Of a stretch of 44,416 nt of DNA, positions 17,554-26,209 are shown piece by piece (the first letter of the stretch is position 1; each line of letters opens with the position of its first letter). The notes beneath the pieces are model-generated. The model saw nothing but the letters and a program-made list of their open reading frames with translations, was not told where the DNA came from and searched no databases. The position numbers were made by a program, and so were the translations under genes. This stretch comes from Actinobacteria bacterium UBA2279 (GTDB lineage Bacteria > Actinomycetota > Coriobacteriia > Anaerosomatales > Anaerosomataceae), in contig DDWT01000005.1 of the NCBI GenBank assembly GCA_002347365.1, positions 1-44,416 on the forward strand, written 5' to 3'.

Positions 17554-18504
17554 ATGGAATACCGGCACACCCCAGTTTTGCTGGCCGAGGTCACGCAGCA
17601 GCTATCACTCCATGACGGATCGATCATCGTCGACTGTACCTTAGGCGGGGCAGGACACGCGAAGCGGATTGCAGAACGTATCGCACCCACGGGGATTCTC
17701 GTGGGAATCGACCAAGATGACGCCGCACTCTCCGCAGCAGCAGACACACTCCGCCTCGGCCAGCAAGCAGTACTGATAAAGGGGAACTTCGGCAATCTCG
17801 ACGAGGTACTCGTCGAGGCCGGGATTCCTTACGCCGATGGGTTTCTGTTCGACCTCGGCGTCTCTTCTCCCCAGCTGGATGTACGCGGTCGCGGTTTTTC
17901 GTATCACGAGGATGTTCCGCTCGATATGCGCATGGACGCCTCATCGTCGCAGCCTACCGCGGCCGCCATCATCGATTCCTACAGCGAACTGGACCTTGCA
18001 CGGATCCTTCGCGATTACGGCGAGGAACGGTGGGCCACGCGCATCGCAGCATTCATCGTAGCCGCGCGTGCCCGCCATCCCATCGAAACGACAGCGGAAC
18101 TGGTTGAGGTCATCAAGGCCGCCATACCAGCTTCGGCGCGTCGTGAGGGCCCCCATCCGGCTCGCCGTACGTTCCAGGCCCTTCGGATCGAGGTGAACGG
18201 TGAACTCGATGCTCTCGAGCGCGGTCTGCGGGCCGCGATCCGCTGGCTCGCTCCCAAAGGTCGCATCGCGGTCATCAGCTATCACTCGCTCGAGGATCGC
18301 ATCGTGAAGAGGATATTCGCCGAGAATGCGCGGGGGTGTGTATGTCCTCCCGACCTGCCGGTGTGCAGGTGCGGGAACTCGCCGGTGCTCCGGATCGTCA
18401 CCCGAAAGCCCGTGGTTCCGACCACGGCAGAAATAGAAGAGAACCCGCGTGCGCGCAGCGCGAAACTGCGCGTCGCGGAGAAGTTAGCAGAGAGCTCGAC
18501 CTGA
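17554..18504 (+). CDS. rsmH: 16S rRNA (cytosine(1402)-N(4))-methyltransferase
   Basis: RsmH (MraW) methylates N4 of C1402 in the decoding centre of 16S rRNA using S-adenosylmethionine. The 316-aa protein has the opening YRHTPVLLAEV, the SAM-binding DCTLGGAGHA (about 27-36), DLGVSSPQLD, and the C-terminal SYHSLEDRIVKR. Full length, nothing missing. ATG 17554 has only weak Shine-Dalgarno sequence; TTG 17548 is an alternative. It occupies its usual place between mraZ and ftsL. Confidence 0.97.
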   Translation: MEYRHTPVLLAEVTQQLSLHDGSIIVDCTLGGAGHAKRIAERIAPTGILVGIDQDDAALSAAADTLRLGQQAVLIKGNFGNLDEVLVEAGIPYADGFLFDLGVSSPQLDVRGRGFSYHEDVPLDMRMDASSSQPTAAAIIDSYSELDLARILRDYGEERWATRIAAFIVAARARHPIETTAELVEVIKAAIPASARREGPHPARRTFQALRIEVNGELDALERGLRAAIRWLAPKGRIAVISYHSLEDRIVKRIFAENARGCVCPPDLPVCRCGNSPVLRIVTRKPVVPTTAEIEENPRARSAKLRVAEKLAESST

Positions 18505-18537
18505 GGGCGGGCGCGGCAGAGGAGAGGAGGCACGAAC

Positions 18538-19083
18538 GTGGGCGAGGCAGCACGCAAGCTCACCGGTCGTCCTGCTCCTGCTGCGCGTCCTCAGCTTCGG
18601 CTTGTATCGATGACGCGCGCTCGGCCGATCGCCAAGCGACGCGCCCGTCGCACTGAGGCTGCCGCGGCGTTCCGAGTGTTCTGCCTGGCCATGGCGGTGC
18701 TGGCAGTTGTAGGTATGCTGCGCGTGACGCTTGCCGTGCAGGCACAGGAGGCCGCAATAGACGCCAATGACCTACGCAGGGTCATCCAGACCGAGGAACA
18801 GGTTTCAAAGGTCCTGGAGGCCGACCGTAGCGCGCTTGCGGCACCTTCGCGCATCGAGTCCATCGCCAGTGCGGCTCTCAACATGGCTCAGCCTGCCGAG
18901 GTCTGCTACATCAGCCTTCCTGTAGCTGAGCAGCCTTCCGCCGTAGAGGCGAAGCCGAGCGCCACGAACACGGGCCGCGGTGTGTCGCAGGTCGCAGGAA
19001 TCATCTCGTCGGTCATGGATGTAGCGGTCGGGGAGGCGCAAGTGCTACTCGTCGGCGACGTCGGTATCGCTCCAGCGAAGTGA
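18538..19083 (+). CDS. ftsL: FtsL-like septum protein
   Basis: The product is 181 aa: a basic cytoplasmic N-terminus, one membrane segment (about 43-65), an extracytoplasmic coiled-coil-like stretch (66-100), and APSRIESIASAALNMAQPAEVCYISLP, which fits the conserved FtsL end. FtsL forms a complex with FtsQ and FtsB/DivIC that recruits and activates the septal synthase FtsW-FtsI. About 50 further residues follow the conserved part, with a hydrophobic patch near the end, longer than most FtsL proteins. GTG 18538 follows GGAGAGGAGG. Identification rests on topology, the conserved end and position between rsmH and ftsI, because FtsL sequences vary greatly. Confidence 0.82.
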   Translation: MGEAARKLTGRPAPAARPQLRLVSMTRARPIAKRRARRTEAAAAFRVFCLAMAVLAVVGMLRVTLAVQAQEAAIDANDLRRVIQTEEQVSKVLEADRSALAAPSRIESIASAALNMAQPAEVCYISLPVAEQPSAVEAKPSATNTGRGVSQVAGIISSVMDVAVGEAQVLLVGDVGIAPAK

Positions 19084-19108
19084 TGACCGGGCTGCAAAGG
19101 AGGCGACA

Positions 19109-20863
19109 GTGACAGGCAAGCGGCGGGTACCGGGGCAGCGGCCCCGTATCGGCCGCTTCGTGGCTCTGCTCACTGTCATCATCATCACACTGGTCGTTGT
19201 CGCAGGACGTCTTGTGTACATCCAGCTTATCGCCGGTCCGGAGTATGCGGCTGCTGCTGAGGCGCAGCGCACCCGGGACGTCACTCTTACGCCTCGTCGC
19301 GGATCCATATTCGACCGAGAAGGAGAGCCGCTCGCGGTCACGATGGACGCCGCCACAGTATATGCGGTGCCGTCCCAGGTGACAGATCCCCAAGGGGTTG
19401 CCGATCGGCTCGCGGAGATACTGGGCGGTGATCGCGCGGATTACGTGCAGAAGCTGCAGAAGGACACGAGTTTCGTGTACATAGCGCGCAAGGTCGATCT
19501 TGAGACTGCAGGTCTGCTGAAGGCCCTCGATCTTGCCGGCATCGCATTCCTTGATGACTCACGACGGGTGTATCCATCCAACGAACTCGCCTGCCAGGTA
19601 CTCGGTTTCGTCGGCATCGATGATGAGGGCCTTGCGGGTCTTGAGAAGTACTACAACGAGACGCTCGCAGGTACCGAGGGCAGACTGATCGCGGAAAGGG
19701 GTCGCAGCGGGATCCCCATCCCCGACGGCGTCACCTACGAAGAGCCGCCGGTAGACGGCGAGAATCTCGTTCTGACGATCGACAAAGACATCCAGTATCA
19801 GGCGCACCTCGAGCTTGAGAAGACAGTCGAGCAGTGGGATGCGAAGGGCGGGTCCGTGATCATCATGGATCCAAAGACCGGAGAGATCCTCGCGATGGCC
19901 TCCACGCCATCGTTCAACCCGAATCAGTTTGGCAAGTCAGATGACAACGCGTTTCGGAACCGTCCGATTGTCGATACCTACGAACCGGGCTCGACCATCA
20001 AGTCGGTCACTGCCGCCGCAGTCATCGAGGAGAAGCTGTACAGCCCGTCGAGCGTGTTCGACCTGCCTCCGACTCTCGAGGTAGGTGGCCGCACCATCCA
20101 CGAGTCTCACAATCGCCCGCGCGTTGACTGGACGCTGACCCAGATCGTCACCAACTCGTCCAATGTCGGTGCGGTCAAACTCGGACTTGCGTTGGGCGAG
20201 GAGCGGCTGTATGACTACTTCGCCCGTTTCGGTCTGACCGAGCGTACCGGCGTGGACTTCCCGGGGGAGACAAAAGGCTACCTCCCTGCAGTCGATGACT
20301 GGTCTGCCTCCTCGATAGGCAATATCCCATTCGGTCAGGGTATCTCGATGACACCCCTGCAGCTTGCCCGGGCGATTGCGGCAATCGCCAACGGAGGCGA
20401 GCTCGTGACCCCGCACTTCCTGCGCTCGATGCCGGACTCCCCCGAGCAGGCGCTGGCGTGGCCCAGGACTCGGGCCATCTCGGAAAGTACCTCGGAGCAG
20501 ATGCGCCAGATGATGAAAGAGGTCGTGACTGAAGGTACAGGTTCTGGAGCAAAGGTTGCAGGGTACGAGGTAGCGGGGAAGACCGGCACAGCCCAGAAGG
20601 CTCGCACCGATGGCGTGGCCGGATACGCGGCAGGCAAGTACGTCGCGTCGTTCTCCGGCTTCCTGCCGGCCGATGACCCTGCAGTCCTCATTATCGTGAC
20701 CGTCGACGAGCCCAAGAACGGCTACTACGGAGGCGCGGTTGCGGCGCCTGCGTTCAGCAAGCTTGCATCATTCTGTGTTGCTCACCTGAAAGTGCCGCCG
20801 ACGAGCTCTGTGCCGATAATGTCGCCACCGGTAACGGGCAGTTCACAGGGGGCGGACGACTGA
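19109..20863 (+). CDS. ftsI: Septal class B penicillin-binding protein (FtsI/PBP2-type transpeptidase)
   Basis: This 584-aa bitopic membrane protein crosslinks peptidoglycan at the septum with FtsW. It has an N-terminal membrane anchor (about 17-38), the dimerisation domain starting RRGSIFDREG (64-73), and a transpeptidase domain with Ser295-Thr-Ile-Lys298, Ser350-Ser-Asn352 and Lys491-Thr-Gly493. No C-terminal PASTA repeats are present, unlike some Gram-positive relatives. GTG 19109 follows AAAGGAGGCGA. The 56-nt gap to murE contains a possible internal promoter. Confidence 0.96.
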   Translation: MTGKRRVPGQRPRIGRFVALLTVIIITLVVVAGRLVYIQLIAGPEYAAAAEAQRTRDVTLTPRRGSIFDREGEPLAVTMDAATVYAVPSQVTDPQGVADRLAEILGGDRADYVQKLQKDTSFVYIARKVDLETAGLLKALDLAGIAFLDDSRRVYPSNELACQVLGFVGIDDEGLAGLEKYYNETLAGTEGRLIAERGRSGIPIPDGVTYEEPPVDGENLVLTIDKDIQYQAHLELEKTVEQWDAKGGSVIIMDPKTGEILAMASTPSFNPNQFGKSDDNAFRNRPIVDTYEPGSTIKSVTAAAVIEEKLYSPSSVFDLPPTLEVGGRTIHESHNRPRVDWTLTQIVTNSSNVGAVKLGLALGEERLYDYFARFGLTERTGVDFPGETKGYLPAVDDWSASSIGNIPFGQGISMTPLQLARAIAAIANGGELVTPHFLRSMPDSPEQALAWPRTRAISESTSEQMRQMMKEVVTEGTGSGAKVAGYEVAGKTGTAQKARTDGVAGYAAGKYVASFSGFLPADDPAVLIIVTVDEPKNGYYGGAVAAPAFSKLASFCVAHLKVPPTSSVPIMSPPVTGSSQGADD

Positions 20864-20883
20864 GATGGAAGGCTACGTCGCTA

Positions 20884-20892
20884 TGCTAGAAT
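20884..20892 (+). promoter_or_regulatory. Extended -10 promoter candidate ahead of murE
   Basis: TGCTAGAAT is an extended -10 element (TGN plus TAGAAT) in the short gap between ftsI and murE. No -35 hexamer is evident, which extended -10 promoters often tolerate. It may give the mur genes expression independent of mraZ control. Confidence 0.4.
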
Positions 20893-20919
20893 ACTGCGAC
20901 TCACGAGCGGTGGAATGCG

Positions 20920-22371
20920 GTGGATGAGACGACCCTCTCGGCGCTATTGACCGATATCGAAGTGGCTTTGACCCCGGGTGTGGATCCGACGGTCAGCGGC
21001 GTTGCCTACCGCTCTGATCTCGTCCGCGAAGGCGACGTGTTCTTCTGCATCCCCGGATTCAAGTCCGATGGACACTCCTTCGCGGCAGATGCCGCCCGGA
21101 GGGGCGCCTCAGCGCTCGTTGTCGAAAGGCCGGTCGACGTGCCGCTCCCACAGGTGGTCGTGAGCGATGCCCGTCGCGCACTCGCACTTGCTGCGGCGCG
21201 CGCATACGGACGACCGACTGAGCGCATGAACGTGATCGGCATCACCGGTACCAACGGCAAGACCACTACGACATACCTCACGGATGCGATACTTCGCGCT
21301 GCCGGCACTACCACCGGGATCATCGGTACGGTGGAGACCCGGGTCGCCGGTGAGCGCATCCCCTCATCACGGACGACTCCGGAATCGGCGGATCTGCAGG
21401 CATTGTTCGCTGACATGGTTGAGGCGGGGGTCGGCGCTGCGTCAGTCGAAGTGTCGTCACACGCGATCGATCTTCATCGAGTGGACGGAGTGCATTTTGC
21501 CGTGGCGGCGTTCACCAACCTCACACAGGACCATCTCGACTACCACGGCACGCTTGAAGAGTACTTCGCGGTCAAGAGGAGACTGTTCAGTGAACTCGAC
21601 GTCGTTGAACGCGTGATCAACATCGATGGAGAGTACGGCCGACTGCTGGCGTCAGAGACCGGTACTGCTCTCACCGTCGGCCGCAGCGCTGATGCGCAGA
21701 TACGGGCCGAAGACGAGCGACTCGATGCTATCTTGTCGTGCTTCACGCTGGTGACCCCCACGGATCGCATCCGGGTGGCATTGCCGCTTGCGGGAGCTTA
21801 CAACGTCAGCAATGCGCTGGTCGCCGCCGGATGCGCTCTGGCCCTTGGCGTCGACTTGCGAACAATCGCAGAAGGTCTCAATCACGCCCCTCAGGTGCCC
21901 GGTCGGCTCGAGCGGATCGATGAGGGTCAACCCTTCACCGTGCTTGTGGACTACGCACATACGCCCGACAGCCTGGAGAAGGCGATCGCCGCGCTACGCG
22001 CTGTGACAGAGGGCCGAGTGATCACTGTGTTCGGATGTGGTGGCGATCGTGACCCCGAGAAACGTCCGCTGATGGGCATGGCGGCTGGTTCGGCATCCGA
22101 TCTGGTGGTGGTGACGAGCGACAATCCGCGGAGCGAGGATCCCGTGGGAATCATTCTGCATATCGAGGACGGGCTGCGTGCGAGTGGTGTTCCATATGTC
22201 GTGGAGATCGATCGGCGCAAGGCGATCGTCAGGGCGCTAGGTGAGGCCCGCGACGGCGATGCGGTATTGATCGCGGGCAAGGGCCACGAAGACTACCAGA
22301 TATTCCTGGATCACACGATCCACTTTGACGATCGTGAAGTTGCCCGAGAGGAGTTGGGGGCGCTGTGCTGA
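20920..22371 (+). CDS. murE: UDP-MurNAc-L-Ala-D-Glu--meso-diaminopimelate ligase
   Basis: MurE adds the third amino acid to the cell-wall stem peptide in the cytoplasm using ATP. The 483-aa protein has the Mur ligase P-loop GTNGKTTT (110-117), the probable carbamylated Lys219 and a C-terminal DNPRSEDP motif (401-408). DNPR with this context is the signature of meso-diaminopimelate specificity, which predicts an A1gamma-type wall. GTG 20920 has a purine-rich GGTGGA just upstream. Its stop lies within the first codons of murF (7-base overlap). Confidence 0.97.
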   Translation: MDETTLSALLTDIEVALTPGVDPTVSGVAYRSDLVREGDVFFCIPGFKSDGHSFAADAARRGASALVVERPVDVPLPQVVVSDARRALALAAARAYGRPTERMNVIGITGTNGKTTTTYLTDAILRAAGTTTGIIGTVETRVAGERIPSSRTTPESADLQALFADMVEAGVGAASVEVSSHAIDLHRVDGVHFAVAAFTNLTQDHLDYHGTLEEYFAVKRRLFSELDVVERVINIDGEYGRLLASETGTALTVGRSADAQIRAEDERLDAILSCFTLVTPTDRIRVALPLAGAYNVSNALVAAGCALALGVDLRTIAEGLNHAPQVPGRLERIDEGQPFTVLVDYAHTPDSLEKAIAALRAVTEGRVITVFGCGGDRDPEKRPLMGMAAGSASDLVVVTSDNPRSEDPVGIILHIEDGLRASGVPYVVEIDRRKAIVRALGEARDGDAVLIAGKGHEDYQIFLDHTIHFDDREVAREELGALC

Positions 22372-23777
22372 CGCTATCTGTGGGCAGTCTGTGTGATGTT
22401 GTCGGCGGTGAGTTGCTGGCAGGTGCCGAGACGACGATGGTGAACGGACTCGCTGTCGACTCACGGGCTGTCACCCCCGGCGCGGCCTTTGTCGCTTTCG
22501 GCGGCGAGCACGCCGATGGTCACGAGTATCTCGGTGCCGCGATCGAGGCGGGAGCGCGTGCCCTTGTTGTGACGCGTGACGACGACGCTTTCCGTGAGCT
22601 TGTGGCGACGTCCAGGCGCCAAGACGTGGCGCTAGTGCTGGTTGATGACGCGCTCGCTGCTGTTCAGGCTCTGGCGATGCACCATCGAGAGCGCCTCATC
22701 TGTCCGGTCATAGCCATAACCGGCTCGACCGGCAAGACGACGACAAAGGACTTTGTTCGCTCTGTACTGGGGACCCGTCTGAAGGTGGTCGCCACAGAAG
22801 GCAATCGGAACAACGAACTCGGCGTGCCTCTGACCATCATGGAGGCGAACGCTGAGACAGAAGTGCTCGTGATCGAGATGGCGATGCGCGGCCCGGGACA
22901 GATCGCAGGTCTGTGCGACATCGCTCGACCGACCGCCGGACTCGTCACCAACGTAGGCGTAAGCCATGTCGAGGTTCTCGGCAGCGAGGAGGCGATCGCC
23001 TCCGCCAAAGGCGAACTGGTGCGCACCGTGCCGGAGCGCGGGAGGGTATTCCTCAACGGCGACGATGGCTGGTCAACCGTGCTTGCCGAGATGGCTGAAG
23101 CCGCAGTCACACGCTACGGCGTAGGGGAGGCCTGTGATGTGCGTGGCGACGAGATCTCAGTGGACGAGAGCGGAAACGCGACATTCACGGTCATCGCAGA
23201 ACAAGGAACGGCCTCTGTTCACCTGAACGTGCCGGGCAGGCACAACGTCTACAACGCGGTTGCTGCTGCGTCGATAGGACTCTACCTCGAGTTGAGCCTT
23301 GAGGATGTGATTGCAGGGCTCGAGGCGTCATCGTTCACGAAGATGCGCATGGAGACGTTCGCAAGCGCTTCGGGAGTGTTGGTCATCAACGACGCGTACA
23401 ACGCCAATCCCACATCGATGAAAGCCGCCTTGCAGACGCTTGCCGAGATACGCTCAGAGGGCAAACGAGTTGCAGTGCTCGGCGACATGGCCGAGCTGGG
23501 TTCACTGAGTGAGCTGGCACACTTCAGGATGGGCGAGTACGTCGCTGAGCTGGGGCTACACGCACTGGTCACGGTTGGAGACCGTGCACGTAGGATAGCC
23601 GAAGGGGCAGCTGCAGCGGGTATGCCGGCAGATGCGATCCGGCCGTGTGCTACTGCCGACGAGGCCAGCGAAGTGCTGGATGATCTGCTGGGGGAAGGGG
23701 ACGTCGTCTTGGTCAAGGCGTCTCGAGTAATGGGTCTTGAGCGTGTCGTCGACGGAATCACTCAACCTCATGTTTAA
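22365..23777 (+). CDS. murF: UDP-MurNAc-tripeptide--D-alanyl-D-alanine ligase
   Basis: MurF attaches D-Ala-D-Ala to the UDP-MurNAc tripeptide, the last cytoplasmic stem-peptide step. The 470-aa protein shows the P-loop GSTGKTTT (120-127), the EMAMRGPGQIA segment and VLGDMAELG typical of MurF, with all three Mur ligase domains present. GTG 22365 overlaps the murE stop by seven bases and its own stop overlaps mraY by eight, so the three genes are translationally linked. No ddl gene for making D-Ala-D-Ala is in the window. Confidence 0.97.
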   Translation: MLTLSVGSLCDVVGGELLAGAETTMVNGLAVDSRAVTPGAAFVAFGGEHADGHEYLGAAIEAGARALVVTRDDDAFRELVATSRRQDVALVLVDDALAAVQALAMHHRERLICPVIAITGSTGKTTTKDFVRSVLGTRLKVVATEGNRNNELGVPLTIMEANAETEVLVIEMAMRGPGQIAGLCDIARPTAGLVTNVGVSHVEVLGSEEAIASAKGELVRTVPERGRVFLNGDDGWSTVLAEMAEAAVTRYGVGEACDVRGDEISVDESGNATFTVIAEQGTASVHLNVPGRHNVYNAVAAASIGLYLELSLEDVIAGLEASSFTKMRMETFASASGVLVINDAYNANPTSMKAALQTLAEIRSEGKRVAVLGDMAELGSLSELAHFRMGEYVAELGLHALVTVGDRARRIAEGAAAAGMPADAIRPCATADEASEVLDDLLGEGDVVLVKASRVMGLERVVDGITQPHV

Positions 23778-24819
23778 CTTCATACCTGACATAGCGCGCT
23801 ATCCCACGTATCAGGTCTTTCTGGCCGCGGTAGTCTCCATGTTGCTTGCCGGGATGCTATTCCCTCTATGGATCAGGCTGCTGCGTTTCCGCAACATCGG
23901 CCAACAAGTGCGCGCGGACGGACCCCAGGGCCATCTGGTCAAGCAGGGCACTCCGACCATGGGAGGCGTGTTGATCCTGCTCGTCGTGGCGGTCGTCTAC
24001 CTGGGCATGGGCAATGTCGGTCGTCTCGGCGGGATCGCTTTCATCGTTCTCATAGGGTGCGGACTGCTGGGCTTCATCGACGACTATGCGAAGGTCGTAC
24101 ACGAGCGCTCGCTTGGTCTACGCCCCAGGGCGAAGATACTCGGGCAGGCGGTCATCGCTGCCAGCTTCGGAATCATCGCAGTGAATTGGGCACACGTCTC
24201 TCCGATAGTCGCACTTCCGTTCGGCAGCGAGCTCGATCTGGGCGTGCTTACCAGCTCGTTCTCGCTTGGCAACATCGCGATCCAGGTTCCCTGGCTCTAT
24301 GTCGGGCTCGTGTTCTTCATGATCATCTCGTTCTCCAACACGGTGAACCTGACGGACGGTCTGGACGGGCTGGCTGCTGGCACCGTGATGATCACCATGC
24401 TCGCGTTCGGGGCTATCGCCTACCGGCAGAACCATCTCGAGGTCGCGCTTCTTGCGTCGTCTATCGCAGGCGCCTGTATCGGCTTCCTTTGGTACAACAG
24501 CTACCCGGCAGACATCTTCATGGGTGACACCGGCTCGCTCGGCCTGGGGGCTGCAGTCGCCGCGCTCGCTGTCATCACGAAGACCGAGCTGCTATCCGTA
24601 CTTATTGGCGGCATCTACGTCATCGAGGGGCTATCGGTCATTCTGCAGGTTGCCAGTTTCAAGCTGACGGGCAAGCGCATCTTCCGCATGGCGCCTATCC
24701 ACCACCACTTCGAAATGAAGGGGTGGAGTGAGACCAAGGTCATGGTTCGGTTCTGGATCATCACCGGTATTCTGGCCGGAGGCGGTTTCGCACTCTACTT
24801 CGTAGGGTCGGTGTGGTAG
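23770..24819 (+). CDS. mraY: Phospho-N-acetylmuramoyl-pentapeptide transferase
   Basis: MraY makes lipid I by moving phospho-MurNAc-pentapeptide onto undecaprenyl phosphate at the inner face of the membrane. The 349-aa protein has about ten membrane segments, KQGTPTMGG (59-66), the catalytic GFIDDYAK (Asp104-Asp105), NTVNLTDGLDGLA, MGDTGSLGLGA and the PIHHHFEMKGW loop that marks true MraY. ATG 23770 lies inside the end of murF with no separate Shine-Dalgarno, so it depends on translational coupling. Confidence 0.97.
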   Translation: MFNFIPDIARYPTYQVFLAAVVSMLLAGMLFPLWIRLLRFRNIGQQVRADGPQGHLVKQGTPTMGGVLILLVVAVVYLGMGNVGRLGGIAFIVLIGCGLLGFIDDYAKVVHERSLGLRPRAKILGQAVIAASFGIIAVNWAHVSPIVALPFGSELDLGVLTSSFSLGNIAIQVPWLYVGLVFFMIISFSNTVNLTDGLDGLAAGTVMITMLAFGAIAYRQNHLEVALLASSIAGACIGFLWYNSYPADIFMGDTGSLGLGAAVAALAVITKTELLSVLIGGIYVIEGLSVILQVASFKLTGKRIFRMAPIHHHFEMKGWSETKVMVRFWIITGILAGGGFALYFVGSVW

Positions 24820-24822
24820 CCA

Positions 24823-26208
24823 GTGGAGACGTTGCGAGGACATGTCTTGGTGCTGGGGCTTGGCCGCTCAGGTATCGCTGTGGCCGAGCGGCTCGCCGCC
24901 GATAGCGCCGCCGGTGGGAAGTTGCGTGTCAGCGCGGTGGATGCCGCCGGTGGACCGCAGCTGGCGGAACGCGCCGAGGCGCTCCTGGCCTGCGGAGTGA
25001 ACGTCCGGTTGGAGACCACCGAGCTGCCTGATGATGTCGATCTCGTGGTGGTGAGTCCCGGGATACCGCCGAGAAGCCCGCTCATGCAGGCGGCTTCCGC
25101 ACTCGGCGTGCCGATCCTCTCGGAGATGGAACTTGCATATCGTCTGGCCACATCGCCGTTCGTCGCGATCACGGGCACCAACGGCAAGACAACGGTCACC
25201 TCGCTCGTCGCTCACCTGCTGGGCGAGTCTGGAGTGCCATGCGAGACGGTTGGCAACATCGGATCCCCCGCCATACGCATCGTGGGAGAGGTCGGTCCGG
25301 CTACTGTCCTGGTCACCGAGGTGTCGTCGTTCCAGCTCGCATACACGGATCGCTTCCACCCGAGTGTCTCGGTCCTGCTGAACATCACACCGGACCACAT
25401 CGACTGGCACGGGTCGCTCGAGATGTACGCCGCCGACAAGGCTAGAGTGTTCGCGAACCAGACGACAGGCGATACTGCGGTCATCGACGTCGACGATGAA
25501 GGGTCGGCGCCCTACGCCGATAGGGTTGCGGCCCAGGGTGTGCGAGTCTGCCGCGTCTCGCTGGCGAACCGCTTCCGCAACGGCGCAACGGTTCTCGATG
25601 GCATGCTCTGTCTGGATGAAGACGGCGCACTCATCGAGTTGGTCAAGGCCTCAGAACTGCGTATTCGAGGGGTCCACAACATGAGCAACGCCCTCGCCGC
25701 TGCAGCCGCTGCGCGTGCGGCTGGCGCGGATCTTGAGGGTGTACGGGCCGGTCTTCGAACGTTTGCTCCAGTTGCGCATCGACTTGAGCCTGTCGGCGAG
25801 GTCGGCGGCATCGAGTTCTTCAACGATTCGAAAGCGACGAATCCGGATGCCGTACTCAAAGCGCTGACGTCGTTCGACGATCGGGGCGTCGTCGTATTGC
25901 TGGGTGGCCGGAACAAGGGCAATGACTTCCGCCCGCTGGCGGATGAGGTGCGCGCGCGGTGTCGCGCTGCAGTGGTATTCGGTGAGTCTGCCGCCGACAT
26001 TGCCGAGGCGTTCGGCGAAGGCGGATTCCCGGTGGTTCGTACCGTGGATCTGCTGCAGGCTACTCGGGCGGCGTTCGAGCTCGCGCATCCCGCCGATGTC
26101 GTGCTCCTGTCGCCGGCATGCGCGTCTTTTGACCAGTTCGACAACTACGAACACCGCGGTGAGCGGTTCAAGGAGATCGTTGCGTCGATGCGCCAGGGCG
26201 GTGAATAG
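24823..26208 (+). CDS. murD: UDP-MurNAc-L-alanine--D-glutamate ligase
   Basis: MurD adds D-Glu to UDP-MurNAc-L-Ala in the cytoplasm. The 461-aa protein has an N-terminal Rossmann-like GLGRSGIA loop (12-19), the ATP-binding GTNGKTT (118-124), a HIDWHGSLEMY segment, and LLGGRNKGNDF in the C-terminal domain. GTG 24823 begins three bases after the mraY stop. Normal length and no missing motif. Confidence 0.96.
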   Translation: METLRGHVLVLGLGRSGIAVAERLAADSAAGGKLRVSAVDAAGGPQLAERAEALLACGVNVRLETTELPDDVDLVVVSPGIPPRSPLMQAASALGVPILSEMELAYRLATSPFVAITGTNGKTTVTSLVAHLLGESGVPCETVGNIGSPAIRIVGEVGPATVLVTEVSSFQLAYTDRFHPSVSVLLNITPDHIDWHGSLEMYAADKARVFANQTTGDTAVIDVDDEGSAPYADRVAAQGVRVCRVSLANRFRNGATVLDGMLCLDEDGALIELVKASELRIRGVHNMSNALAAAAAARAAGADLEGVRAGLRTFAPVAHRLEPVGEVGGIEFFNDSKATNPDAVLKALTSFDDRGVVVLLGGRNKGNDFRPLADEVRARCRAAVVFGESAADIAEAFGEGGFPVVRTVDLLQATRAAFELAHPADVVLLSPACASFDQFDNYEHRGERFKEIVASMRQGGE

Positions 26209-26209
26209 C

